The translations under genes and the position numbers were made by a program. A DNA stretch of 55,340 bases from Lachnospiraceae bacterium (lineage in GTDB: Bacteria > Bacillota > Clostridia > Lachnospirales > Lachnospiraceae): positions 1 through 55,340 of the forward strand of contig RYVZ01000023.1 of assembly GCA_003979345.1 (NCBI GenBank), written 5' to 3'. Each line of letters starts with the position of its first letter. Positions within the stretch are counted from its first letter, which is position 1. The notes below the pieces were generated by a model that saw only the letters and a list, made by a program, of their open reading frames with translations, did not search any database and had not been told where the DNA came from. Of the stretch, positions 7,645-17,017 are shown one piece after another.

Positions 7645-9825
7645 TTACGTCCGGAAGAGCAGATAAATGACGGTAAACAGAAATCCCGCGCAAAACAACA
7701 GAAGTCCAAACGATAAGCTACGCGCTATCAAAATATTATTTTCCCGGAATTCCTCCCGTTTCAGTGCAATGACATGACGGTAACTGTGCTGACGTATCTT
7801 CGGATGCTTTCTGCGCACGGTCCGGTTAAGCGCCCGATGAACCAAATCGCATACAGAGCCTGCCAGATCGGTAAAAACAGTCCCCTCTTCCCTCTCATGC
7901 GGAATCGGACTTTCCCTGAAAACCGTCTTTCGAAACAAGATCAACACCCCGTCCGCCAGCGTATCAAAAATGCGGCATATAAAGCCGAGCACCGCGGGAA
8001 ACACCCTTAAAAGAAGCGGACGGTAAACCCCGTTCTCTAAGTCAAACCATGCCGGAAGCCGGTTGACATACATCTGTTCTCCGCTCTCTTTTTCTTCCCT
8101 CATCAAAAATGTCCGCACAATACAAAAATAAACCAAAAACCCGATGGTAAGCGAAATCAGACCGCCCTTTAAGCTCGCAGCGGCAAAATAAGACACCCTC
8201 TCATGATCGACGACCACATGCAGAATACTTTCCCCAAACACACCGATCTTATCTGTAACAAGATACGGAAACAGCCCAAGCAGCGGCAGAAGCACAGCGC
8301 TTCCGATGACCGCAAACGTGCTTTTGGGACACATATACCTTTTCATCCCATCAAAGCGTGCCTGTTCCTCCGCATTCTTATTTTTCTCCCAGAACAGACA
8401 AATATACAGTTTGAGCATATATGCCGCCGTCAGACCCCCGCTGATCAAAAACAGCCATTCTATCACGGAAAGCATTTGCGGACTTGTCACAAAACGCGCA
8501 AATGCATTCAAGCCATATCCAAACGGAAACGCCGCGCCCACCCAGTTTGAAATTGGCGCACGCAGCGTCAGCTCCTGCGCTGCTATGATACTCTCATGCA
8601 AAAGAGTTTTGCTGATATATCCGTTAAACAACGGCATTCCCGCGATCCCAAGCACACCGGACAAAAAAGCAAGATGCAGCAGCGGCTTTTTCCGCCCGAA
8701 CCCGCGGATCTCATTCAGATCAAGCTTATGCAGATTCATAAATACGACGCCTGCAGCCATAAACAACACAAGCTTGATCAGCGAATGATTCATCATGTGA
8801 AGCAAGGTTCCGCGAGCCGCAATCTCCGCTGCAAGCACACCGTTCCCGCCTCCGTTTAAGATACAGAGCATACCGGTTCCGACAAGGATAAACCCGATCT
8901 GGGACATCGACGAACAGGCGAGCGTCCGTTTAAGGTCAACGGATAAGAGTGCCAGCACGGCTCCCGCTATCATCGTAATAACACCCAGCGTAAGGATCAG
9001 CACTCCCCAATTCGCATTATGACAAAGAATATTACAGCTTACGACCAAAATACCGAAAATACCCGATTTCGTCAAAATACCGGACAGCAGCGCCGACGCA
9101 GGCGCCGGTGCAACAGGATGTGCTTTCGGCAGCCAGATATGCAGCGGAAACGCACCCGCTTTCGCGCCAAAGCCAAACAACAGGCAAATACCTGCCGCCC
9201 AGACCGTTCGCTTATCCGGACACGCCGCACACACCTCATAGAGAGATGCCATGTCGAGCGTCCCGACTGTACGATAAAGCAAAAACAATCCCATGAGCAT
9301 CACCAGTCCGCCGATCACCGCCACGGCAAGATACGTTGCCGCCGCACGTAATGACTCTTTACTTTCATCCTGTGCAACCCATACATAGGATGTAAAACTC
9401 ATCAGCTCAAAAAACAGAAACGTCGTATACAAATCGGACGAAAGAAAAACCCCTACCGTCGCACCAAGCGTCAGCAGATAAAAAAAGTAATATCGGTTAC
9501 GGTTGCGGTAATGTGTAAAATATTCCCCCGAAAACAATGCTGTCATCATCCACATAAACGCCGCGATCAGACCATACAGCACGCGGAATCCGTCGAGCTC
9601 TAAATGCATCCCCAGACCGGCAAATCCCTCCCACGTAAAAAACATTTCCTGTGTCTCTTCAAAAAATACCGCAGCCGCCAAAAATAAAAGACACTCCGTT
9701 ATGCCTGCGGCCTGCACGATCAAATCCCTGACTTTTTTATTCTTCCGTCCTGACGCATAAGAGATAAACGCTGTCAGAATCGGGAAAAACACAAGAACTG
9801 ACGGAAACAGATTTCCTCTCATCAT
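7645..9825 (-). CDS. proton/cation-conducting antiporter subunit, NuoL/HyfB-like, with long C-terminal extension
   Basis: 726 residues and about 15 predicted membrane helices; the last gene of the Mrp-like operon. The Proton_antipo_M core (about 110-400) keeps the charged residues expected for ion transfer: Glu in FFELMSF, Lys in GFGAKAGAFPLHIWLP, Lys in ILTKSG and Lys in NGYISKTLL. Beyond the 14-helix core it has about 200 extra residues, including an amphipathic stretch and a final membrane helix (about 700-722), which may act like the lateral helix of NuoL that clamps neighbouring subunits. It lies 28 bases after the preceding subunit. It does not carry the DUF4040/MbhE part of classical MrpA, which is encoded separately here. 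Confidence 0.88.
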   Translation of the reverse strand: MMRGNLFPSVLVFFPILTAFISYASGRKNKKVRDLIVQAAGITECLLFLAAAVFFEETQEMFFTWEGFAGLGMHLELDGFRVLYGLIAAFMWMMTALFSGEYFTHYRNRNRYYFFYLLTLGATVGVFLSSDLYTTFLFFELMSFTSYVWVAQDESKESLRAAATYLAVAVIGGLVMLMGLFLLYRTVGTLDMASLYEVCAACPDKRTVWAAGICLLFGFGAKAGAFPLHIWLPKAHPVAPAPASALLSGILTKSGIFGILVVSCNILCHNANWGVLILTLGVITMIAGAVLALLSVDLKRTLACSSMSQIGFILVGTGMLCILNGGGNGVLAAEIAARGTLLHMMNHSLIKLVLFMAAGVVFMNLHKLDLNEIRGFGRKKPLLHLAFLSGVLGIAGMPLFNGYISKTLLHESIIAAQELTLRAPISNWVGAAFPFGYGLNAFARFVTSPQMLSVIEWLFLISGGLTAAYMLKLYICLFWEKNKNAEEQARFDGMKRYMCPKSTFAVIGSAVLLPLLGLFPYLVTDKIGVFGESILHVVVDHERVSYFAAASLKGGLISLTIGFLVYFCIVRTFLMREEKESGEQMYVNRLPAWFDLENGVYRPLLLRVFPAVLGFICRIFDTLADGVLILFRKTVFRESPIPHEREEGTVFTDLAGSVCDLVHRALNRTVRRKHPKIRQHSYRHVIALKREEFRENNILIARSLSFGLLLFCAGFLFTVIYLLFRT

Positions 9826-9853
9826 CCGTTACACCCCGTTTTTCATAACTTTA

Positions 9854-11344
9854 TTACATAGATCCTTTTCCAATCGTCATTATCAAATCAACAACCGGCG
9901 TGGAATACAATCCGAAAAATACGATCCCGATACAGAACAAAAAAAGCGGCACCAGCATATACCATCCCGGATCGTGAATCCCTTCCAAAGATGAATAAGC
10001 AAATTCCCTCTCCGGAAAAAACGCACGGATCACGACTGTCAGCATATAAATTGCCGTAAACAGCGCCGAAAGCAATAACACGCCCACGCCCGCTATACTG
10101 AGCACACTCCCGTTCTCCAACGCTGCCGACGCTATATTCCACTTGCTTACAAAACCGCACAGACCCGGCACTCCCATCAGCGCCAGTGCCGCCAATGTAA
10201 ACATCCCGAATACACGCGGCATCTTCCTGCCAAGCCCGTCAAGCTGATGCACATAGGTTCTGCCGCTCTGACAGATCACTGCCCCCGCACAGAAAAACGA
10301 ACAGATCTTCATTACCCCGTGAAACAACATATGGGAAAGCGCCCCGACCAGACCTGCGGGTGACATCAATGTCGCACTAAACAGAATATAGGACAAATTC
10401 GAGATCGTGGAAAAAGCAAGACGCCGCTTAAAATGCGTCTCCTTCACCGCACGTACACTGCCGTAAAGGATCGTAATGATCGCGGCTGCCATCACAATAT
10501 TCTGCGCCCATGTCCCGCGCAAAAATGCAATGCCAAAACAATAATAGGTCAGCCTGAGCACGGCAAACGCTCCTGACTTTACGACAGCAACCGCATGCAG
10601 AAGCGCGGTAACGGGCGTCGGTGCAACGCTCGCTGCCGGAAGCCATGCATTAAACGGGCAGACTGCCGCTTTTACTCCAAAACCGAAAAACGCCAATACA
10701 TACACGAAAAGAAGAACATTGACCCTCGAACCGATCAATTCCAGATCCAGACTGCCCCCGTAGCGAAACGAAATGTTCCCATATACAATAATGAAAATAA
10801 GCGCAATGAATCCAAACGCCGCTCCGCCCAGAGAGTAATACAAATACTTCCGGCTCGCAAGAATCGCCTCGCGTGTCATGGTATACATGACAAGGGGCAG
10901 GGTAATGAGCGTCAGCATTTCATAAAAGCAGTACATGGTCAGCAGATTATCGGCAAGTGCGATCCCAAGCGTGATCCCGTACGTCATCGTATAAAAGGCA
11001 AAAAACCTGCGCTCATGCCACTCCCCTATGTTGTTGCGCTCATGCCGCATATATTCAAAGGCATACAGCGTCGCAAAAGGCCACAATCCTGCAATCAGTC
11101 CGCCAAACACCATGGACATGCCGTCAAGCCGGAATGAGATAGACAGCTGGTTGACAAACCGTATGAGCGTAAACGAACCTGCAGGTTTTTTAATGAGCAG
11201 AAATAAAAACAGAACAGAGGCCGCCAGTACCACCGTCTCCGTATAGATCTCAAACTGCCCCCTTTTCCTGAAAGGAAGAACTGCTATGAGTACGCCGCCA
11301 AAAAGCGGAATCATAACCACGATCAATAATGCTATCGGATTCAT
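9854..11344 (-). CDS. proton/cation antiporter subunit, MrpD/NuoM-like (third paralogue)
   Basis: 496 residues and about 14 predicted transmembrane helices. Key residues are retained: Glu in CFYEMLTL (helix 5), Lys in GFGVKAAVCPFNAWLP (helix 7), Lys in VVKSGAF (helix 8) and Lys in GFVSKWNI (helix 12). An active ion-translocation half-channel is therefore plausible. The start follows GGGGGAGGGCAG. Fifteen bases separate it from the upstream paralogue at 11360, so it is clearly co-transcribed. Which of the four paralogues corresponds to MrpD and which to NuoL/N would need a phylogeny. Confidence 0.9.
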   Translation of the reverse strand: MNPIALLIVVMIPLFGGVLIAVLPFRKRGQFEIYTETVVLAASVLFLFLLIKKPAGSFTLIRFVNQLSISFRLDGMSMVFGGLIAGLWPFATLYAFEYMRHERNNIGEWHERRFFAFYTMTYGITLGIALADNLLTMYCFYEMLTLITLPLVMYTMTREAILASRKYLYYSLGGAAFGFIALIFIIVYGNISFRYGGSLDLELIGSRVNVLLFVYVLAFFGFGVKAAVCPFNAWLPAASVAPTPVTALLHAVAVVKSGAFAVLRLTYYCFGIAFLRGTWAQNIVMAAAIITILYGSVRAVKETHFKRRLAFSTISNLSYILFSATLMSPAGLVGALSHMLFHGVMKICSFFCAGAVICQSGRTYVHQLDGLGRKMPRVFGMFTLAALALMGVPGLCGFVSKWNIASAALENGSVLSIAGVGVLLLSALFTAIYMLTVVIRAFFPEREFAYSSLEGIHDPGWYMLVPLFLFCIGIVFFGLYSTPVVDLIMTIGKGSM

Positions 11345-11359
11345 CTGCCCTCCCCCTCT

Positions 11360-12871
11360 CTACCTAAGAACAGCTGCGGCAATTTTTTCAACATAGGAAA
11401 TCAGTCCGTTTGGAAACATACCAAGCAGCATCGTCGCCGCTGCCAGCACAAATAGAGGAATCGTCATAAATTTTGACGGCTCTTTCTGTTTAAGCGCCCC
11501 ATAATCAAAATCACTGCCTGCAAAAAAGCCCCTGAGCGTGACCGGCAGCAGATAGCCTGCCGTTAACAGCGCACTGACAAGCAGCGCCGCGACCCCGGCA
11601 AAGCCGATTGGATATATGGGAAAATCCAGCGCACCGAGCGCCAGATGCCATTTACTGATAAAACCGCTTGCGGGCGGAATGCCGATCAGCCCGAGCGACG
11701 CGATCGTATAGCACCACATCACGATCGGCATTTGTTTTCCAATACCCGTAAGCTCTGAAACATTCTTTTTTCCGGTCTGATAGATGATCGCTCCCGCTGC
11801 CAAAAACAACGCCGCCTTCATAAATGCATGATACACGGTATGCAGAATAGCTCCGGTAAACGCTTGCTGCCGCATAAGCGCCAGTCCGAACAAAATGTAA
11901 GAGACCTGACTGATCGTAGAATATGCAAGCCGCTTCTTTAAGCCTTTTTCCAGATAAGCCAGCATGGACCCCATTACGATCGTGATCATCGATAATGCCA
12001 GCCACAGATACTGCACCCAGGTTCCGGCAAGAAACGACGTGCCAAACAGATAATACACAACGCGGATGATGCCAAACACGCCTGCCTTTACGACGATACC
12101 GGACAGCACGGCGGAGATTGGGGCAGGCGCAGCAGGATGCGCCTTTGTCAGCCATGCATGGAGCGGGAACATACCCGCTTTCACACTAAATCCAAGGATC
12201 ATCAAAAAGGCCGTCACAAGCAGCAGCGTCTCATGCCCTTCGACGATCGACAGATCCAAAATACCGCCCGCGCCAAATGTCAGCGTATTCGACAGGCAAT
12301 AGCGCCCCAGACTAAACAGCCCGAACAATACCATATATGCTCCGCAGAAAGAATAAAATAAATACTTTAATCCGGCGAGCACCGCTTCTTTTGTCTGCAT
12401 ATGCAGGACAAGCGGCATGCTTGTGATCGTCATCAGTTCATAAAACAGATAAAACGTCATCAGATTATCCGCAAAGCACAGTCCGTTCAACATGCCATAC
12501 AGAACCAGAAAGAATCCATAATACCGCTTCTCATGCTGTTCATGCTTCATGTAGGAAAAGGAATAAAATCCCGCAAGCAGCATCACGATAGAGATCATGA
12601 CCGCAAAAATGCGCCCGACCCCGTCAAACCCAAACTGGATCGGCAGCTTCCTTGTCAAAAAAAACGCGATCCACGGCGCGTCCTTCGCCGTTGTCGCAAG
12701 GAGCGCATTCAATACCAGCAGCGCCGTCACCACAAGAAGGCCTCCCGAGATGATACAGAGCCTTTTCCGTTCCCCGCCCAAACGGCCAAACGCAAACGCC
12801 CTCCCCGGCAGTGCAAGAACCATAATGCCTGCAGCGATCGGAAAAAGAATCGGTAATAACCATGTGCTCAT
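11360..12871 (-). CDS. proton/cation antiporter subunit, MrpD/NuoM-like (second paralogue)
   Basis: 503 residues and about 14 predicted membrane helices. Conserved charged residues are Glu in LFYELMTI, Lys in GFSVKAGMFPLHAWLTKAHP, Lys in IVVKAGVF and Lys in GFISKWHL. The start at 12871 is chosen because GGAGGGAGCAAAG precedes it; the frame opens seven codons earlier, but that ATG contains the Shine-Dalgarno sequence. The gene starts 13 bases past the neighbouring stop codon at 12885. The PLHAWLxKAHPxAPAPxSAxLSG signature is close to that of the 726-residue paralogue, hinting at duplication within the operon. Confidence 0.9.
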   Translation of the reverse strand: MSTWLLPILFPIAAGIMVLALPGRAFAFGRLGGERKRLCIISGGLLVVTALLVLNALLATTAKDAPWIAFFLTRKLPIQFGFDGVGRIFAVMISIVMLLAGFYSFSYMKHEQHEKRYYGFFLVLYGMLNGLCFADNLMTFYLFYELMTITSMPLVLHMQTKEAVLAGLKYLFYSFCGAYMVLFGLFSLGRYCLSNTLTFGAGGILDLSIVEGHETLLLVTAFLMILGFSVKAGMFPLHAWLTKAHPAAPAPISAVLSGIVVKAGVFGIIRVVYYLFGTSFLAGTWVQYLWLALSMITIVMGSMLAYLEKGLKKRLAYSTISQVSYILFGLALMRQQAFTGAILHTVYHAFMKAALFLAAGAIIYQTGKKNVSELTGIGKQMPIVMWCYTIASLGLIGIPPASGFISKWHLALGALDFPIYPIGFAGVAALLVSALLTAGYLLPVTLRGFFAGSDFDYGALKQKEPSKFMTIPLFVLAAATMLLGMFPNGLISYVEKIAAAVLR

Positions 12872-12884
12872 CTTTGCTCCCTCC

Positions 12885-14375
12885 TCATACAAACATTCCG
12901 AGTCCCGCCTCTATCAATTCAACGATCCGGTCAGAACAAAGTCCCAAAAATACATTTAAGGCGATCAGGCACGCCACTGCCGCCGTAAATATTCTGTGAT
13001 TTTTTACGAAAGCCGGCTTTCGCCCGGTCTTGACCGGCGTAAAGATCCGGATGACCGTCTTCATAAAATAAATGGCGTTCAAAATCGTGCTGACTGCAAG
13101 GACGATCAGCGCCGGCAGCATCTTCCCACTGTTGCGTACCGCTGCCTCCGCAAAAAGTAATTTACTGATAAATCCCGAAAACAGGGGAATTCCTACCATG
13201 GAAAGCGCTCCTGCTCCAAACGCGATCCCGGCGATCTTGTTCCGGTACGCCGACCCTGTCAGATCAATAAAACGCCTGCTGCCGCCCGATACATCCGCAA
13301 GCCCCGAAGCTGATAAAAACAAGAGCGCTTTTGTCACGGCATGGGAAAGGATATGAAAAATACTTGCCACCATCGCAACCTGCGTACCCAGCCCGAACCC
13401 CATATAAATATAGCCGATCTGCGCCACGGAAGAATATGCGGTCATGCGATAAATATCATTTTCCCTGATCGCTGCCAGCGAGCCCATGATCATACCCGCC
13501 AGACCAAAGACAAACAAAATATCCGTGACCCTGCTCGCATAGATCACATCAAATCCGATCACGCGGTAAATGATCTTGATCAGCAGAAAAATATAACCTT
13601 TCGACACCAGGCTTGACAGGATCGCCGCGCTTGAAACCGTGGAATAGCCATACGCGTCCGGCAGCCAGGTATGAAACGGAAACAACGCGCTCTTGATCGC
13701 GATCCCCACACAGATCATGCCGATCGTGATCATGAGCGGCACATGAAAATGCCCCGCCGTCACACTCGCCGTCAATGTCTCATGAATATTTTCCATCAGC
13801 AGATGTCCCGTCATATCATAAAGCATACAGATACTGAGCAGGATCATACCCGATCCGAGCAGACTCATGATCATATAACGTGTCGCCGCCTCGATCGTTC
13901 TCCCGGTCTGGCTGATCATAATAAGCCCGCACGCCGAGATCGTGTTGATCTCAATAAATACATACGCCGTAAACATATCATTCGTATAGACAAGCGAGAG
14001 CAGCGAGCTTAAAAGAAGATCACATAAAATATAATAAAGGTTCAGCTTCTGCGGTTCAACCTCCGTCCGCAGTTTTTCCTGACCTCCAAACAGACAGAGC
14101 ATCATGATGATACAAAAAAATAACGCCATGCCGCCTTCCAGCACGCCGGCGCGCAACTCGTTGCCCCAGGGCGCGGGAAAACGCCCCATCACATAAGTGA
14201 AGCTCTCTCCCGATGTCATCGTATATCCGAACACAAATGCCGACATTACGGTCACTGCAGCCAGTATCACGGCGTTCAGGTATTTTGCTGCCCTGCCCTT
14301 TAAGGCGGAACTGATGATCCCCCCTATCATGCATGTCACGATCGATATGCAGGGAAAATTGCAAATGATATCCAT
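12885..14375 (-). CDS. mrpD: proton/cation antiporter subunit, MrpD-like (first paralogue)
   Basis: 496 residues and about 14 predicted transmembrane helices. Functional residues are present: Glu in VFIEINTI, Lys in GIAIKSALFPFHTWLPDAY, Lys in LVSKGYIF and Lys in GFISKLLFAEA. It directly follows mrpC, the usual place of mrpD (and of mbhH after mbhG in archaeal hydrogenase operons). The start at 14375 has GGGG about six bases upstream; an ATG four codons earlier sits directly against a G-run and is a less likely start. The mrpD name rests on operon position. Confidence 0.88.
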   Translation of the reverse strand: MDIICNFPCISIVTCMIGGIISSALKGRAAKYLNAVILAAVTVMSAFVFGYTMTSGESFTYVMGRFPAPWGNELRAGVLEGGMALFFCIIMMLCLFGGQEKLRTEVEPQKLNLYYILCDLLLSSLLSLVYTNDMFTAYVFIEINTISACGLIMISQTGRTIEAATRYMIMSLLGSGMILLSICMLYDMTGHLLMENIHETLTASVTAGHFHVPLMITIGMICVGIAIKSALFPFHTWLPDAYGYSTVSSAAILSSLVSKGYIFLLIKIIYRVIGFDVIYASRVTDILFVFGLAGMIMGSLAAIRENDIYRMTAYSSVAQIGYIYMGFGLGTQVAMVASIFHILSHAVTKALLFLSASGLADVSGGSRRFIDLTGSAYRNKIAGIAFGAGALSMVGIPLFSGFISKLLFAEAAVRNSGKMLPALIVLAVSTILNAIYFMKTVIRIFTPVKTGRKPAFVKNHRIFTAAVACLIALNVFLGLCSDRIVELIEAGLGMFV

Positions 14376-14398
14376 ATATGTCCCCATGCCCCCCGTTC

Positions 14399-14773
14399 TT
14401 ATTTTCCTTCTTTGCGCATCAGAATGGCAATCTCATCTAAGTCAACCGTATGATAACGCTGATATAAACGAATCGTCAAAGAAAGCATCAGTGCCGTGAC
14501 GGACACGGAAACAACAATGCCCGTCAAAACAAGTCCGCTCGGAACAGGGTTGATATAACGCTCCGCATTTAAGTCCCCGTCTATAATGATTGGGTCGATC
14601 CTTCCGAAAATATATCCTTTCAATGCCAGAAAAAGATAAATGGCTGAATCCATAACATTAAGCCCGATGATCTTCTTGATCAAATTTTTTTGCAAAAGCA
14701 GATTCGCAAAGCCGATGCCAAACAGCAGCATCGCAACTGCTTCTCCATAATTTGCAAGGAAATTCTCTCCCAT
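14399..14773 (-). CDS. mrpC: Mrp antiporter subunit C (NuoK-like)
   Basis: 124 residues with three predicted transmembrane helices (about 10-28, 36-54 and 82-104), the topology of MrpC/MnhC and NuoK. The segment NLIKKIIGLNVMDSAIYLFL and the later NPVPSGLVLTGIVVSVSVTALMLSL region (about 75-98) match the family, in which PQALVLTAIVI is typical. The start follows GGGAGGTACGGT at ideal spacing. It lies between mrpB and the first antiporter-like subunit, as in Mrp and MBH operons. The 140 bases between it and mrpB contain a 43-base perfect palindrome. Confidence 0.9.
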   Translation of the reverse strand: MGENFLANYGEAVAMLLFGIGFANLLLQKNLIKKIIGLNVMDSAIYLFLALKGYIFGRIDPIIIDGDLNAERYINPVPSGLVLTGIVVSVSVTALMLSLTIRLYQRYHTVDLDEIAILMRKEGK

Positions 14774-14878
14774 ACCGTACCTCCCACATTCCCGAAAAAC
14801 GCCGGTTAAAGCGCTCCCGCACCGGATCTGCGCTGTGAAGCAGCATAAACCGCTGCAAATCCGTGCGCATCAGCCGGA

Positions 14879-14921
14879 GGTTCTAAGGAAGCACTGATTT
14901 AATCAGTGCTTCCTTAGAACC
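14879..14921. repeat. 43-bp perfect palindrome between mrpB and mrpC
   Basis: Two exactly complementary 21-base arms (14879-14899 and 14901-14921) surround a single central base. The arm begins GGTTCTAAGGAAGCACTGAT. The right arm includes the last codons and TAA stop of mrpB. No T-run follows on either strand, so it is not a classical terminator; the transcript would form an extremely stable hairpin. It could be a processing or attenuation element that sets subunit ratios, or a mobile palindromic repeat. Confidence 0.9.
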
Positions 14922-15858
14922 CGCCGCGCCGAAACAGCGCATAGAACGCATACATCGTACACGCTACCTGTAATCCGACGACCAGATCGATCGGCAGGAT
15001 CAGCCCCGCGCTTAAGATAGCTCCCGGCGTGCCGAGCGGAATGTGATTCTCCAGCCCGTTCGCGCCCATGACATAATAGTAAGTGATCATGACGCCATAG
15101 AGCACGAGTGCCGTGACCTTCACCGCCGTATATACGCGCTCGCTGAAAAACCGGCGTGTCTTGTCAAATCCGAACGCGCACACATTAAGGATCATACCCG
15201 CTCCCATCATCGCGCCACCCGAAAATCCGCCTCCCGGAGACAGGTGCCCGTTCAGCATGACATAAATCGCAAAAATGAAAACGACCGGCACAAGAATCCG
15301 TGCAACCTGCTGCAGGATCACGTCATTCTTCGGTTCATAAAAGCGGTCATTCGATATCGCGGATCTTTTCTGTGCCTTATGATCTAACAGCAGCAGGATC
15401 ATCACACAGCAGCCTGAAATAAAAAGTACATTTGTCTCCCCGAACGTATCAAACGCACGATACGATAAAATCATGCCTGTGACAGAGTTTACCGCGCCTG
15501 TATCCTCAATCCCGTGTTCCACATAAAGCTGAGACACCTCATTATTTGCAGGGTTGTCCGCATGTCCGGTCGGCGGCAGATAGGATACGGCAATGAACAG
15601 CACGCAGACCATCAGCGCGCAGAGCACGATTCCCATAATCTCAAAGCACTTACGGAACAACCATATTTCATGATTCCGCTCTACATAGAAAACCCGCTCC
15701 CGCATCTGTGCGTATTCTTCTTCGTACTCTTTGCGTTCTTCCTCACTGATGTGATGTTCTGTCTGACTACGCATCGGCATGACGTTGTCAAATGCCGTAT
15801 CATCCCCATAAAACCAATTCTGAAAATGTCTGGAAAAAGATTGCTTTTCACCGTTCAT
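14914..15858 (-). CDS. mrpB: Mrp subunit B with fused MbhE-like domain
   Basis: 314 residues. A charged cytoplasmic N terminus (about 1-75) leads to a membrane helix and an extracytoplasmic segment ending GAVNSVTGMILSYRAFDTFGE, the hallmark of MbhE and the C-terminal end of MrpA. After that, from about residue 190, comes an MnhB domain with HLSPGGGFSGG and GLILPIDLVVGLQVA motifs. The gene therefore merges archaeal MbhE and MbhF (MrpB). The start at 15858 (MNGEKQ) follows GGAGGAGAAGTCCG; the open frame extends 19 codons upstream inside the DUF4040 gene. The two genes overlap by 11 bases. Confidence 0.9.
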   Translation of the reverse strand: MNGEKQSFSRHFQNWFYGDDTAFDNVMPMRSQTEHHISEEERKEYEEEYAQMRERVFYVERNHEIWLFRKCFEIMGIVLCALMVCVLFIAVSYLPPTGHADNPANNEVSQLYVEHGIEDTGAVNSVTGMILSYRAFDTFGETNVLFISGCCVMILLLLDHKAQKRSAISNDRFYEPKNDVILQQVARILVPVVFIFAIYVMLNGHLSPGGGFSGGAMMGAGMILNVCAFGFDKTRRFFSERVYTAVKVTALVLYGVMITYYYVMGANGLENHIPLGTPGAILSAGLILPIDLVVGLQVACTMYAFYALFRRGGF

Positions 15859-16198
15859 CGGACTTCTCCTCCTTTCCGTCTGCGGATACCCACAGCTCCT
15901 CCTTCGCCATTTCATCCGCCTGTAAATCCTGCATCTGTGCAGATAGTTCCCGGTCTTTCACCGTGTGCATACTGTATAATTTTTTGAGCGTGACCAAAAA
16001 CAGCACCGTCGTTACGCCCGCACCGACTGCCGCCTCCGTGATCGCTAAGTCCGGCGATTCCAGCATGATCCAGATCAGAGCCATGACTAAACTGAACGAC
16101 ATATAGATCAGCACGGAATTTAATAAATTCTTTGTAAAGCTCACCGCTATAGCACACACGATGAGAAATAGAAATAAGATATTCATAAAGATCGTCAT
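15848..16198 (-). CDS. MbhD-like subunit (DUF4040)
   Basis: 116 residues with three predicted helices (about 4-21, 28-46 and 55-72) followed by a charged tail. SPDLAITEAAVGAGVTT is the diagnostic motif of DUF4040, found in MbhD of membrane-bound hydrogenases and in the C-terminal part of MrpA. Here it is a free-standing protein, an arrangement like archaeal MBH/Mrp modules and unlike classical Bacillus MrpA. Its ATG overlaps the mrpG stop (ATGA), indicating translational coupling. Confidence 0.9.
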   Translation of the reverse strand: MTIFMNILFLFLIVCAIAVSFTKNLLNSVLIYMSFSLVMALIWIMLESPDLAITEAAVGAGVTTVLFLVTLKKLYSMHTVKDRELSAQMQDLQADEMAKEELWVSADGKEEKSDER

Positions 16199-16620
16199 AT
16201 TCTATGATCATACTCCTTCCTATCCCCGTCAAGCTCCACAAATGCCTCCAGCCGGTCTCCTTCATCCGTCTCCACATTCTTTTCGCTCGAAATCTCCTCC
16301 GGCAGTTCACAATGATCGCCAAGGTGGGGATTCGACATCACCTCAAGCCGCGCAAGCATGTGGGACGATACGGGAGAAGAAAACCATAACAGGATCACGA
16401 TCAGCATAAATTTCAACGTCGTAAAATTCCATCCGCTCATGATCATCAATCCGATCAATGAAAAACCGATTCCCAGTGTATCCCCGGTTGCCGCGATCTG
16501 CATCCTGTTTAAGACATAATGAAAGCGGAACACACCTAAAAGTTCAAAAGCAAACGTCAGAAGACCGCCGAGCAAAAATGCCGCGCCGACTCCGAAACGC
16601 ACCCATTCAAGTGTTGCCAT
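16195..16620 (-). CDS. mrpG: Mrp antiporter subunit G
   Basis: 141 residues. Three membrane helices fill the first 95 residues, and the motif YVLNRMQIAATGDTLGIG matches the MnhG/PhaG signature (R.HA.t.g.TlG). The acidic C-terminal tail of about 45 residues is longer than in most MrpG proteins and looks soluble. The start follows GGGAGGGAAAGGCA. It overlaps mrpF by 14 bases and the DUF4040 gene by four bases. Confidence 0.9.
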   Translation of the reverse strand: MATLEWVRFGVGAAFLLGGLLTFAFELLGVFRFHYVLNRMQIAATGDTLGIGFSLIGLMIMSGWNFTTLKFMLIVILLWFSSPVSSHMLARLEVMSNPHLGDHCELPEEISSEKNVETDEGDRLEAFVELDGDRKEYDHRI

Positions 16621-16945
16621 TGCCTTTCCCTCCCGTGCTTCTTTCCTGACTCTCGCGGTAAATACCCATAAAAACTTTTGTCAGCACGATCACTGCCAAA
16701 AAACTTAACACGGCGTAGATCATGCCGATATCCGCAAGATATCCCGCCTCAAGCTTTAGCGCCAACACTGCGATCGTCACAATGACGAGCGTACCCATCA
16801 TGTTGACCGCCACAACACGATCACATACGCGCGGCCCCATGATCGCACGTATCAGGCATATCAATATCATGACTGCCAGTACGATCAGCACTGCCGTAAA
16901 TAGTGTTCCGTATGCGGCTTTTAATCCGCTGACTGCATCATCCAT
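16607..16945 (-). CDS. mrpF: Mrp antiporter subunit F
   Basis: 112 residues with three hydrophobic helices (about 13-33, 45-62 and 70-92). The MGPRVCDRVVAVNMMGT segment and ADIGMIYAVLSFLAVIV match the MrpF/MnhF family (GPt..DRvva.d...D.alvyall.F). The ATG is preceded by a GGGG site about seven bases away. It lies 72 bases after mrpE and overlaps mrpG. Confidence 0.9.
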   Translation of the reverse strand: MDDAVSGLKAAYGTLFTAVLIVLAVMILICLIRAIMGPRVCDRVVAVNMMGTLVIVTIAVLALKLEAGYLADIGMIYAVLSFLAVIVLTKVFMGIYRESQERSTGGKGNGNT

Positions 16946-17017
16946 TCCCGAACCCCGTTCCTTTCGCGCCCTCTTCTTCTTTTTCCCGTTCCCTGTATCC
17001 GGCTCTTTTCATTTGGC

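Noticed and set aside
7645..9825. Naming the 726-residue subunit MrpA
   Set aside because: The DUF4040 and MbhE parts that define the C-terminal end of MrpA are encoded in separate genes here, and its extension does not resemble them.
14774..14913. Small gene or terminator in the mrpB-mrpC gap
   Set aside because: The downstream genes are clearly part of the same complex, there is no T-run after the palindrome, and no initiated ORF is seen in the gap.
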